Part shown: one piece after another, positions 8,223 to 17,843 of the stretch | Position numbering within the stretch: position 1 is the stretch's first letter | How the letters are laid out: each line of letters begins with the position of its first letter | NCBI GenBank assembly: GCA_003427395.1 | Contig: BFEA01000122.1 | Coordinates: forward strand, 1,376,254-1,401,125 | Length of the DNA stretch: 24,872 bases | From: Chara braunii | Taxonomy: Eukaryota > Streptophyta > Charophyceae > Charales > Characeae | Direction: 5' to 3' | The notes under the pieces: generated by a model | What the model was told of the DNA's origin: nothing | The model's database searches: none | The model's input: the letters and a program-made list of their open reading frames with translations, nothing else | Made by a program: the position numbers and the translations under genes

Positions 8223-9300
8223 CCAGGGGGTTCCAATATTAGCAAGCTCCTGCTTGCTTGTTGACACGTGTCGATTTCTCTAATTGATCGACACGCGGAG
8301 CAATTCTCTGTATATGCCACTTACCGATCGATTGCGTGTGGACGTCATCCAATAGTGGCAACTCTGCTCTTCTACTAGTTCCTCAGATTGGGCTCTTTGA
8401 CGATCCAAGGACGGGATCTTTCTTGTGTCGTCACCGCGACACGCGTCCATTACCGCTGCATCAGTAATTAACTGGAAGGGGAAAGGGAAGGCGATACACG
8501 TATGAGGGAGGGCGGGCCGGCTCCATCGCAAGCTCGGGTATGAAGCGCCCGATCGCAGTGAGATCAGAGGGAAGTTCGTGGAAACGGACAATGCGATGGA
8601 AGCGGGGGAATCTCTGGCCGCTGCGGGGAAGGGAAGCGAGGTAGTCTGGGTAAAGGGATACGAGGGTTCGGAGGACGTATGTGCGGAACCGATCATGGGT
8701 CTCGCATGCGGGGAAGGTCCCCGTAACGATGCAGTAAACCTCTATATGGTTACGGCCTCGCCACGCGGCGCTAAGAAGCAGAACGTGGAGGGAGTAGTCG
8801 GGGACAGCACACCGAACGAAAGGGTGGGGGTGGACAGTCAGTTCTAGACGGGCAAAGTAAAAATGTCGGAAGGTGGCGATGGGGAAGGGATTACGGGGGT
8901 AGACGACGCGATGGAAATACTGATTGAAAGAAAGATAGCTAAGGGGATGGTGGTATATGGATCGGGGACGAAGGGCTAAGCCCCTCATTGACACGTTGAC
9001 GAATTGGGGGACAGGCGGAGGCGGAGGGGGACGTGGATCGGGATCGGGATCGGCGCCTTGTCGTCGCGGTGTAAGGAAACCCGGGGAGGGGTGCCTACCG
9101 TTCGCTGAAGCCAAGGGCAACGACGCCTGTCACTCGCCGCGCCCGCTTCCGAGGTCCTCAGCGACCGATAGGGTATGTGGGGCGGATATGCCTGTCCGCC
9201 CCCACTGTGAGGAGGAGGTTTATATGCTTTTCTTGCGGCGCAACAAATTGTGAAAATTATTCACCCTATCAAACATTCCGTTTGGATCCACAGGTCTACG
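8213..9300. other. Retrotransposon 3' internal region, part 1 (no recognised gene)
   Basis: No purine-rich tract precedes the LTR on the minus strand, which is odd for a 3' LTR. Bases 8219-8236 are identical to 17991-18008 in the pol region. Open frames of 219 aa (minus, 8461-9120) and 89 aa (plus, 8578-8847) overlap each other, are compositionally biased and match no family I know. A (ggatcg)n-like run lies near 9034-9052. The origin of this stretch is unknown. Confidence 0.45.
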
Positions 9301-12050
9301 AGAAAGGATCAATTCTCAAGCACTCCCTCTCTCTCTCTCTCTGCCTGCGCAAGATTGAGTGCTTTAGCATAGATGCCAACAAGATATAATAAAAATTATC
9401 CTTTTGCCCGAACTCAGGCTGATTCAGTATGTTTCAAAATCTTTGCCCGTTTTCTCACCAATAATAAGGCTATGAGAACGACAAAGTTGCAGAAACTTGG
9501 GGGGATACACGGTCATGCTCTTGATTTGCTGTGCGCTGAGGCAATGCCCGCATACTCACCATAGGGTAGAGAGAATGAATCTGCTACTTAACCATGGAAA
9601 AGTATGCCCGTGTATTCTCAGACTCTTATGTGTCGCAGACCCGAATCTATCGGCAAGCCTGTGATTCTGCAAGTAGGAGGGATGGTGATTCCTCTGCTGG
9701 CAGTTGAATGGAGAACCTGAAATGTCACGTTACCAATTAAATTAATAATAGAGGGAAATCTTATAGGTTGCAGAACCCTTGAGTCGTATCATAAGGAATG
9801 AGGGGGTTATTCGTCGGATCTGACGAAGCTGATCCTCCTCTCGAACCCTCTGCTGTCCACAGATGAATGTGTTTATGGCCGTGCTGGGATCTCAATTTAT
9901 TTACGAACTAAGCTCTGAGAACCGTTCAGATTCACGCACAAACGTGATCTCAATGTGTCAATGAACCAGACATTGAGAACAGCCCAGTTTCAAGTGGTAT
10001 TTTGAATTATTCAAGTTTCCGTACATGACCACCCTGCTTTCTCTCTCTCTTATTCGCGCCCTCTCGCTCTCTCCCACGCGATCACTTTCTCTCCCTATGT
10101 GAGATCTCTCTCTCTCTCACCTACATGATCGCGACCCATCACCAGATTACTGTGCGCGTAGCCTTGCACGGGCTCAATGTACGTGCCCGCTGTTAGGGCC
10201 TGTCACCCAGGTGCAGCGAATTGGAAATTAAAAAACTTGGCATATTGAGCTGTTAGGGCCAGGTCACTCCTTTATCACTCATACTCCCGATCCNTGTTAG
10301 GGCCAGGTCACTCCTTTATCACTCATACTCCCGATCCGTATAGGAACGGATCCAGAAGTGTCTAGTCGTGTTTGCGGCCAGAGGAATCAAACTCAAATAC
10401 AAAATGGCAGATCGTCTTCATTGCACGTGTGTCCACTCTTCATTCTCTCCCTCTCTCTACCTGACTCTCTATACCCCTCTCTCACTCTCTTTCTCAGTCT
10501 CTCTCTCCCACACGCTCTCTTTTTCTCTCTTTTTCTCTCGCTCTCTCAGGAATGTATCCACTCGCTCTCTCGCTCCCTCTTACTCTCTTTCTCTCTCACT
10601 AGCAGCGCACTCTTTCTCACTAGCAGTGCGCTCTCACTCACTCCATCACTCCCGCCTGCTGAGTCCTTTGGGGTTGCTCAAAGCTGAACGTACCTGGAGG
10701 CTTTCTCAGTCAGTTGCACCCAAGTAGAGAAGCTTACCCACTGACTCTCGTTTTGTCTCACCTTTCCTTTCTTGTGCACAGTCCAATCTAGCGCAANCCC
10801 ACCTGGANCCGCCCGCGNCTGNTCANGCATAATCCATACAACCACGTGCTGGCNGCTATGGCCATCAACAAACGAATGCGAACAGGTACCTTTANCTTGC
10901 ACGGNCGAACGGTCNCCAACAGATCAGTCTTAAGAGCTGCAGATATCCGGTCAGCTGTTTCAAAACCCTCGGACGTCTGGTACATGGTCTCTAGCATTCC
11001 TTTGTCTGCTGCTGCTACCACATTCCTCAGTGTGGGCAGTGTACGCCATGTTCCCTTTCATCTCTCCCATGCTTGCTTCCCCACCTCTCTTCCCCGAAAC
11101 TTTTCATGTCACCCACAAGATCTCCATCTTTGTCCGTTATCATCTCTCGCTGCATCCTCCCTGAGAGCGAAGGGGCACAAGTCAGAGTTTGCCCCTAAGC
11201 AGCAAGTCACACCCGCACGCTGCGAACGCCGGGCACGCAATGAAGAACTCCCCTGTCCGAATTTTTCATCACTCTGCTGGCCCTTCCCTATATCTGCCCC
11301 GGTGGCCTCTAGCCCGACTACCAGTAAGTCTGCGGAANCTCCAGCGCCCAGCTCGAAACGGAACGCTGGTCTCATCAGTGCCCTTGGTACCAGACCCTCA
11401 GATTAGGATTATTTTTGCATCAGTGGCAGCGGCCCCATCTGTTGGTACCGAGGGTTTAAGTCCAGTAATCCTGGATCAGTGGACCAAGATGAGCGTGACT
11501 TCTAGCCGAGGAAGTTGTTCCAAGCCCTTAAGCCAGACCAAAACACCGTACCATGGAATATCAGCGTCTATTCGTAGTAAAGGGAACCAGTTCCAGAGCA
11601 GCAACCGCACCAAAAATAATATCACCGAACTGCTCTGAAGTATACAGATGGCAAACCAGTAGCTATATCGAAATAATAGCACCATACTACAGTCGAACCA
11701 ACCGTAGGGCCAAAAAACGTACCAAAAATAATGGCATCGAACTGGAGTGAGCTGCAGCAGTCCCGAACCGGACCAAACACCATGGTCGTCCCAAGGTAGC
11801 ACCTGCCCATGCGTCTCCCGCTCTCAGAATGTTCCAACAACGGTAGTGTTAGTAATCAAGCAAACTAGTGAAAGCGACGCAGGGAACCTCAGCCATCGGC
11901 AGCAGTGAAAACTGATAAAAATCCGGGGAAAATGCTCAATCCGGGGTCAGGGCTGATGGCGGGTAATCAAGGCGAAATTAGCCCAATCTCCCAATAGTCA
12001 TGGTTTTCCGTCCCTTTTATCGTTTTTAATCATTCTCCCCTTTCCTTAAT
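9301..12050. other. Retrotransposon 3' internal region, part 2: low-complexity and N-containing DNA
   Basis: Contents in order: a (tc)n run near 9330; a small plus-strand frame 9594-9707 (37 aa) in a good start context, not recognised; CT-rich tracts at about 10035-10130 and 10437-10600; a duplication across an N at 10251-10337; isolated N calls at 10797-10914 and 11339; and an imperfect 31-bp direct repeat at 11609-11639 and 11721-11751 (accaaaaataat core). The minus-strand frame around 10950-11040 (RNVVAAADKGMLETMYQTSE) looks coding-like, but I cannot assign it. These pieces may be captured or nested sequences. Confidence 0.4.
10251..10337. repeat. 43-bp exact duplication on both sides of an N
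   Basis: A block beginning tgttagggccaggtcactcc is present at 10251-10293 and again at 10295-10337, separated only by N at 10294. A shorter copy of the first ten bases is at 10191. This looks like an assembly overlap joined by a one-base gap. Confidence 0.85.
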
Positions 12051-12216
12051 TCTGTTGTGGGTTGTCATGCCAGTGGCATTGCCGGGTAGCTACGTTGGTA
12101 TGGGAGAACCGTTGAAAGCATATAAGCGGGAAACCCCTCTTGAAAAAAGTTATCATACAAAGTGAAAGACCATCACTTGAATAGGCGAGAAGTAAAAGCA
12201 CCGTGAGGTGTGAAAG
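12051..12216 (+). rRNA. Fragment of organelle-type large-subunit rRNA (3' end), degenerate
   Basis: The stretch follows the last domain of bacterial/organellar 23S-type rRNA. It reads gggttgtcatgcc(a)gtggca, then gccgggtagctacgttgg, gaaccgttgaaagcat, aagcgggaaacccc, and later ttgaataggcgagaag, in the order and spacing of the E. coli 23S 3' region. Plant mitochondrial LSU rRNA shares the wording of the middle and last blocks, so a mitochondrial insertion (NUMT) is most likely. A plastid or bacterial source is possible. Substitutions such as catataagc for catctaagc show that it is not functional. It lies in the retrotransposon's internal region, antisense to the element. Confidence 0.78.
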
Positions 12217-12955
12217 ATGGGGACCACCGCCTGTCGTGAAAGGGGGTCACTGGGAAGGACCAACCCTTGGTCAACCCCCAACCATGTCTACGAGACGCAG
12301 TTGAACGGGTTCGTGAACGTGAGGTGCGGGTAGGATTAGGAACTAGACGCGTTCGGTCAGTGTCGGAAATAGTAAATTAACCGTAAGTTCCATAAAATTA
12401 AATCCTGGGAAAGTTTAAATAAATGACCGAATTCCTTTTGTTTCTTTTCTCTTTAACGATTTTAAATTTTTTTGTATGTTTTTAATTTAATTGTCAGGAA
12501 AATAAAATAACAACGGTATTCCCCCTAGAATTAAATGCTGTGAAAAATAAAAAAATTAAGGGATATTTTGTTTTTCCCTTCTCCCCTACTGGTCTTAACC
12601 CCTCTTCCCATCTTTAATTACGGTACTAAAATAGACAAAAATTTGAGGCCCCATTTCGCCCCGGTCGTATGCTATAAAACGTGGCGGCGAGGTCAACTCC
12701 CTTGATGTCTCTCCGCGGCAGGTCAATCCGGGTCTAACCCTCTGAACGGTCGGAAATGACAGTCCCTAGACATGCCGAGTCCGGTCACCCATCTCGCCAT
12801 CTTTGAGGGTTACTCATAAGGCTCAGTGTGCCCAAAATCAGGGGTGCCCTGAGTTCCCCTAATTTTTGTTGCCTGGTCATACGAGACTACCATCAAAACA
12901 CGGATTTGTCCCTGAGCCTAAGTCCCAAAACTGCGTTTCTCAGGCGGCGCACTGC
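12217..12955. other. AT-rich stretch after the rRNA fragment
   Basis: 12217-12360 may continue organelle-derived spacer. 12380-12640 is markedly AT-rich (runs such as ttttaaatttttttg), unlike the GC-rich flanks. 12640-12955 returns to GC-rich and leads into the stop codon of the Glu-rich ORF. A cggtcggaaat motif near 12748 echoes tgtcggaaatag near 12360. No gene recognised. Confidence 0.4.
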
Positions 12956-13992
12956 TTATGGCCGCCTGACAGCGGCTCCCGAGGTCGTGGCAGCAAGGTC
13001 TCCATGTTCCGGTTTGGGCGGCTCGGGATCCTTTAAAGGATCGTTTGGTGCGGGATCGATCGCCAGCCGCTTTCCTTCCACGGTCTCTTTCTTGCGTTGC
13101 GCAGGAGCCTCCGGGTTCTCCTCTCGCCGATCTGGTCCTGGCACCCACTCGAGCTCGTCATGCGTTGGCTCCTGGTCGTCCCCTCTTCCCGCTTCTTCGT
13201 CGTTTTCGTCCTCCTCCTCACTTTGCTTGCCCTCGCTGTACTCTTCCTCCGAAGTCTCCTCCTCTGCTTCTTCTTCTTCTTCTTCAGCTTCCGCCGACTC
13301 TTCTTCGGCTTCACGCTCTTCTTCCTCGTCCTCGGCCAATCGGGCCGCTGCTTCCCCGGCCTCTCTCCTCAATTCTCCTTCCGATTCCTCTTCGGCCTCC
13401 TCTTTTGCTCTCAGTGCTGCCCACTCGAACGTCGTTGGTTGCCGAAAGAAGCGGGGATTAGTCAGACTGTGGACGTCCAGGTACTCTCTACGGGAGGGAA
13501 ACGGTCGTCCGCCCAACGCTCCTCGATACAAGCGGACCCCTGGAGGCTCGGGGCGAGAGTCCTTGAGAGGGTATGTGGCACGGGTTCTTCGTCGCTCTGA
13601 GAGACGATGTCGAGGGGGAGTTCGTCGGCCAATCGCGCGATCACGATCGTAAGTTCGCGCACGATCTGTGATCAGTTTCCTCGAACCACTGCTCCAAAGA
13701 CGAATCCCAAAAGATCTCCCGCCACGTTGGTCCTCCACACCTGAATGACGAGCAACTCCACAATCTCTGATGCGGGCCTCTGATCGCCTTCCCACGTCCA
13801 ATTCAGATCCACTCGTAGCAGGCAAAACGAGAGCTCGACAAATTCTGCACGCCACAGCCTCCAACGGTCCGGATCAACGATGGGTACTGTCAGTGGCTCC
13901 AGACGGAAGGAGAGACGAGGGTAGTGAGAGGAATGCCAGAAGATGGGGAAGAGAGAGGGAGGAGAGAACGTCGAGATCGGTGCGCGGCTCAT
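12956..13992 (-). pseudogene. Retrotransposon downstream ORF4: unknown protein with Glu-rich C-terminus
   Basis: The start at 13992 is inside the ATGA that also ends the preceding ORF. The first frame runs to 13462 with one in-frame TGA at 13672-13674. It encodes a Trp/Leu-rich N-part (FWHSSHYPRLSF, DPDRWRLWRAEFVEL, VDLNWTWEGD) and then VIARLADELPLDIVSQSDEE. Near 13480-13510 the sense shifts to another frame (REYLDVHSLTNPRFFRQPTT), which carries a roughly 100-residue run dominated by Glu, Asp and Ser and ends at a TAA at 12956-12958. I join the two frames because the overlap is short and each is closed elsewhere. No domain is recognised. Acidic tails of this sort can bind histones or basic partners, but that is speculation. 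Confidence 0.6.
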
Positions 13993-14471
13993 CTGCGGGG
14001 CTGGAAGGGAGCAAGTTCTGGGAGGACGACAGGTGGCTCGCGTAGCATCGTGCGCAGCGTGTTGACTTCAATGCCGTCGACAGGATAGCACTCGTCACTG
14101 TGCCTTGTGAGCCGTCGATCCCAATCAGTGGCCAGATCGCGACCCCACCGGTACAAGGCGCTTTTGATGGCGGCTTGCCGCGCCGGATCGAAGGCGGTGA
14201 TGTCGCCGCTGAAGACTACCACGGTGGACACGTGGCTGATTCCCGGGGCCACTCCCCGTTGGAACGTCGTTGCCTCGGCCAGCACCACTACTTGTGGATT
14301 ACTTGTGAATCGGAACTCTGCCGCGCCGTATACACCCGCAATGCAGAAGAACTGCGCAAGGCGCATGAAGTCTGGGCTAATCCACGGATGATGCACTTGG
14401 TGGATGGCGGCGATCTCTCCTCGTGGCATCAACAACTAATCACTGAAAGCTCGCTCGATGGCGAAACTCAT
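13989..14471 (-). pseudogene. Retrotransposon downstream ORF3: unknown 160-residue protein
   Basis: The start at 14471 shares the ATGA with the integrase stop (TGA at 14468-14470). The stop (TGA at 13989-13991) shares another ATGA with the next ORF. A TAG at 14436-14438 interrupts codon 12, and CAG is the simple parent. Visible stretches include FMRLAQFFCIAGVYGAAEF, VVVLAEATTFQRG, VVVFSGDITAFDPARQAAIK and RWGRDLATDWDRRL. It is compact and globular-looking, with no signal peptide or membrane anchor, so not envelope-like. GDITAF recalls macrodomains, but the rest does not follow. Function unknown. Confidence 0.62.
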
Positions 14472-16262
14472 GGCGATGGCGGGGGTGACGGGGTTGCAGA
14501 GAGGGAGCAGGAAACAGAGGGAGATGGCGGAGAGTCCGAGTCGTCGTCGTTGGCTTCCTCAGAAAGAGAGATCGAGGGAGAGGGAGACGGAGCAGAGGGA
14601 AGGAGGCGAAGATAGGACACGTGGCGTGTGATCGGACGAGCCGATCGGTTGCCAGAAACTTCAGGGGCGAGACGCACGGTGTCCACGCTGTTGGGGCCGA
14701 GCTCGATCACGCGATATCACCCGAAGAATCGTGGCGCTAGCTTACCTTGGCGAGCACATTTCCTCACTCGCACCATGTCCCCCAATTTGTACTGGGGCCG
14801 CGGACCCGCATTCCCATTTCGGGCCTCGTAGCTTCGGACCTGTCGGCCCTGGGCTAGTTCGGTCATTTTCTGTCGCTTTCGAGCTAGCCTGGGCAGCGAC
14901 CGTTCCATTAACTCTAGGTGTCGTTTGGCCTTGTCCCGAGCCGTAGCTCTGGTGGGCCGCCAGTTCAATGTAGACTCATCCGGGAGGCTTGGTATTGAAA
15001 CGCAAGCGACACTATTGGTCCTTAATTGGAAGGGGCTCAGCCCCGTCGATTCGTGGGGCGTTCCGTGATGGACCGCCAGGATGTGATCGACGATATCGGG
15101 CCAGGGTCTCGGATCCCGTGCCCCGATGTTTCGTCACAACACTATCTTTATCAACCGGTTAGCGTTTTCGACCAGCCCATTGGATTGTGACATGTGGGGT
15201 GCAATGTTCCGTATGGCGACGCCATGTAGGACCAGATTCCTGAACACTTCTCCCCTGAATTCAGCCCCGTTGTCGGTCAGGATTTTTTCCGTATCCTTAT
15301 GCATCCTGAGGAAACGGTTGACGTATCGTGCGATTTCCATGGCTTGCCGCGTGCGACAACGATACGCTTCGATCCATTTCGAGAAATGGTCGACAAATAC
15401 CAATAGGACTGAATATTCGCAACTATTAGGGCCACGGGGCACCTCTATATCGGTAGTGTCCATGGTTACTCTCTGAAATGGCCGTTCAACAACCGTGGGC
15501 ACTATCGACCTGGGCGGCTGAATCGGCGCTTTATCAGCGACGCAGACTTGACAGGTGGCGACGATGTACTTCACATTGTCGCGGATATTGGACCAGTACC
15601 ACTCATTTTTGTCGATAGCGGACTCCGTGATTCGTACAGCAAAATGAGCCGAAGTTTCCTCGTGGGCTGTCTTAACCCAGTCATACCGCATGAACGGATG
15701 AGGCACCACCATCCAAATCCCACTGCCATCTGTTTTCCGTTTTTCTAATCTACCCTCTATCCATCGATAATCCCGAACCCTTTCGTTGGCCCTCCTCCGA
15801 TCTTCCTTGGTGAAATCCTGGAGGGGGTTACCTACTAGGGTGGCAATTAAGACAATATCCGTCCATACTTCGGCCCTTCTAAACGTTCAGGTCTTTTCCA
15901 ATCCTTCTGACGTGGTATCCAAAAAGCGAGCCTCGGTCGGAATTTTGTCGGTCCTGCACAAGGGGCACAACCATGGTTTACTATCGTTCATGTATTGGAT
16001 GCACGAGCCATGGGCCCGTGCAACACACTGTCGGCAATCTATCCAATCCACATATCCCACCCCGTTAGGACGCATGAAGACCGAATAGACGAGGAAGGTG
16101 GCTTCGCAAAAATAGCAAAATTTGTCAGGCAGGGAGAGGAAAGACGAAGAGGAAGGGGGAGAAAGAGGGGTAGTGGGGTTACCTCCATCACCCATCGCCA
16201 CCGTTTTGCTTCTTGCCACGTGGGAGAACTGCCACTTGTCCGTATTTCGGTTCGTTAGTCAA
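14468..16262 (-). pseudogene. Pol part 2: PHD finger, H2C2 finger and DDE integrase
   Basis: This frame is offset by +1 from the RNase H frame. It overlaps that frame between about 16260 and 16188. Order: Ser/Pro-rich linker, PHD finger (15956-16117), about 60-residue spacer, H2C2 zinc domain ending YIVATCQVC, and catalytic core with Asp in TMDTTDI (15458-15460), Asp in LTDNGAEF (15272-15274) and Glu in QSNGLVEN (15167-15169), 34 residues after the second Asp. A basic stretch and a barrel-like YKLGDMVRVRK...APRFFG...YRVIELG C-terminus follow. Premature TGA codons lie at 15887-15889, 15134-15136 and 14717-14719. No chromodomain is present. The frame ends in a Ser/Pro-rich tail at the ATGA. Confidence 0.85.
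15956..16117 (-). other. PHD-type C4HC3 zinc finger inside pol
   Basis: Ligands in order are CYFC, then 23 residues, CRQC, VARAHGSC (His four residues on and Cys two after it), then 11 residues and CPLC, preceded by the typical Trp two positions before (PWLC). This is the Cys4-His-Cys3 order of PHD fingers, which usually read histone H3 tails. Gap lengths are slightly outside the commonest range. It lies between RNase H and the integrase H2C2 finger. Confidence 0.8.
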
Positions 16263-17843
16263 GTCCGACTCTTTCCACGGCGTAATTTCCTCGCCCTTTG
16301 GTACCTTGGCAGGTCGATGCAGGCGTGTCAGCCCGTCCGCGTTGCCATGTCGCTCTGTCTTTCGATGGACGATATCGAAGTCGTATTCTTGTAGTCGCAC
16401 CGCCCAACGGCCAATCATGCCCGTGTAGTTGGTGAGTTTCTTCAGCGCCAGCAGAGGCTCGTGGTCCGTTACGAGGCGAAACTTTTGTCCGTAGAGATCC
16501 GGATGGAAGTGTTGGATTCCCCAAACTACCGCATAACGCTTACCCTGAGGTGCGGAGTCGTTTCTTCGTTCGTCCGGTACGGTTCGTGACGCATACTCGA
16601 TGACGTGTTCGCGACCATCGTTCCCCTTTTGTGCTAGGACAGCGGAAATAGCTTCCGATTGCCAGTCCGTGATGAGAATGAACTGCTTCGAGGGGTCCGG
16701 TCGAATCAAAATAGGGGCCGTTGCTAGAGCGTCCTTGAGGGTTGCAAAGGCCTGCTGGCACTCCGCGTCCCAGCTGAGAGGCTGGTCCTTCCGTAGCAGA
16801 TTCGTTAGTGGTCGTGCAATCGCGGCAAAGCTCTTGATGAAGCGCCGGTAGTACGACGCCAGTCCCAAGAAGGCTCGAACCTGCGTCAGTGACGTAGGAA
16901 CCGGAGCTTCCTTCACCGCCGCAACTTTTCTCGAATCTGGCCGCAATCCTCCACTTGTCACGACATAGCCTAAGAACGAAATTTCCGAGAGGAAAAATTT
17001 GCTTTTCTCCAGCGCAATCTTGAACCCAGCGTCTCTCAATGCACCCAATGTCTATTCGATGTGTTGCGCGTGTCCGTAATAGGTTTCCGAATAGACCAGG
17101 ATATCGTCCATGTACACGATCACGCAGAAGTTGATCATTCCTTGCGCCAGCCGTGTCTTGCTGACGAAGTTCTAGAACGTCATGTTCATCGCTCGCTGAA
17201 ACGTGGCAGGCGCATTGCAAATCCCCATCGGACACCGAACCCACTGCCACGTGCCCTCAAACAACACAAAGGCCGTCTTCGGCCCATCTTCTTTCCTTAC
17301 CAGAATATGATGGAAGCCATGCCGAATATCAAACTTGCTGAAATATTTAGCGCATCCAATCGCATCCAACAGATCATCAATCCGGGGGAGGGGATACACA
17401 TCTTTGATCGTGATTTCATTCAGCTTGCGATAATCAATGCAAATGGTAATCGCTCCGTTCTTCTTCGGTACTAACACTGCGGGAAAGGACCAAGGTCCAG
17501 TAGCGGGTTCAATCCAACCGCTGGCTTCGAACTCCCGAATTCGTTCAAGAGACTTTTTGCGTTCAATCAAAGAATAGCGATAAGGTTTGCAATGAATCGG
17601 GGAGTGATTTCCTGTCTGCATTTCGTGTTGAATTACTAACGACAACCCAATGTCAGTGTCTGACACACTAATCACTCCTTGATATTCCGTTAGGATTTCC
17701 GCAATTACCCGGTGGATTTCATCCGGCACATATTGTGGAACGTGCAGTTCAAAAAGTTGGTCCCAAATCAGAACGTCAATCTGTTTCGTGTTCGCCTGTT
17801 TTGTCAAATCGGGTGGAGGCGCCGAGATGAATGAATGATCCGA
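16188..17843 (-). pseudogene. Pol part 1: reverse transcriptase and RNase H
   Basis: The enzyme copies element RNA into DNA and degrades the RNA strand. Motifs in order: GWIEPATGPWSFPAVLVPKK, the motif A aspartate in YFSKFDIRHGFH, the motif B-like CPMGICNAPATFQ, the active site VYMDDILVYS (YMDD at 17103-17114), the primer-grip region EISFLGYVV, then connection. RNase H follows with TDW, EYASR, a region where the catalytic Glu is expected but GKRYAVVW is seen, TDHEPLL and HGNADGL. TAG codons lie at 17172-17174 and 17052-17054, each one step from CAG. The frame is continuous with protease and Gag, and ends at a TGA at 16188-16190. Confidence 0.9.

Noticed and set aside
8461-9120. 219-codon minus-strand open frame near the left LTR
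   Set aside because: GC-rich stretch with few stops, Pro/Arg-biased, overlapped by frames on the other strand, no recognisable motif.
9594-9707. 37-codon plus-strand gene in a good start context
   Set aside because: No homology recognised, an alternative overlapping frame is equally open, and it lies inside a transposon's patchy region.
10846-11406. 186-codon plus-strand frame through the N-containing region
   Set aside because: Contains undetermined bases, Ser/Pro-rich, no domain; the opposite strand looks equally open.
14170-14300. Macrodomain in ORF3 suggested by SGDITAF
   Set aside because: Only the short GDIT motif fits; the Asn-Ala-Ala and glycine-rich loops expected after it are absent.
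16255-16524. 89-codon minus-strand frame inside RNase H
   Set aside because: It is a shifted frame over conserved RNase H motifs, which read correctly in the frame of the reverse transcriptase.
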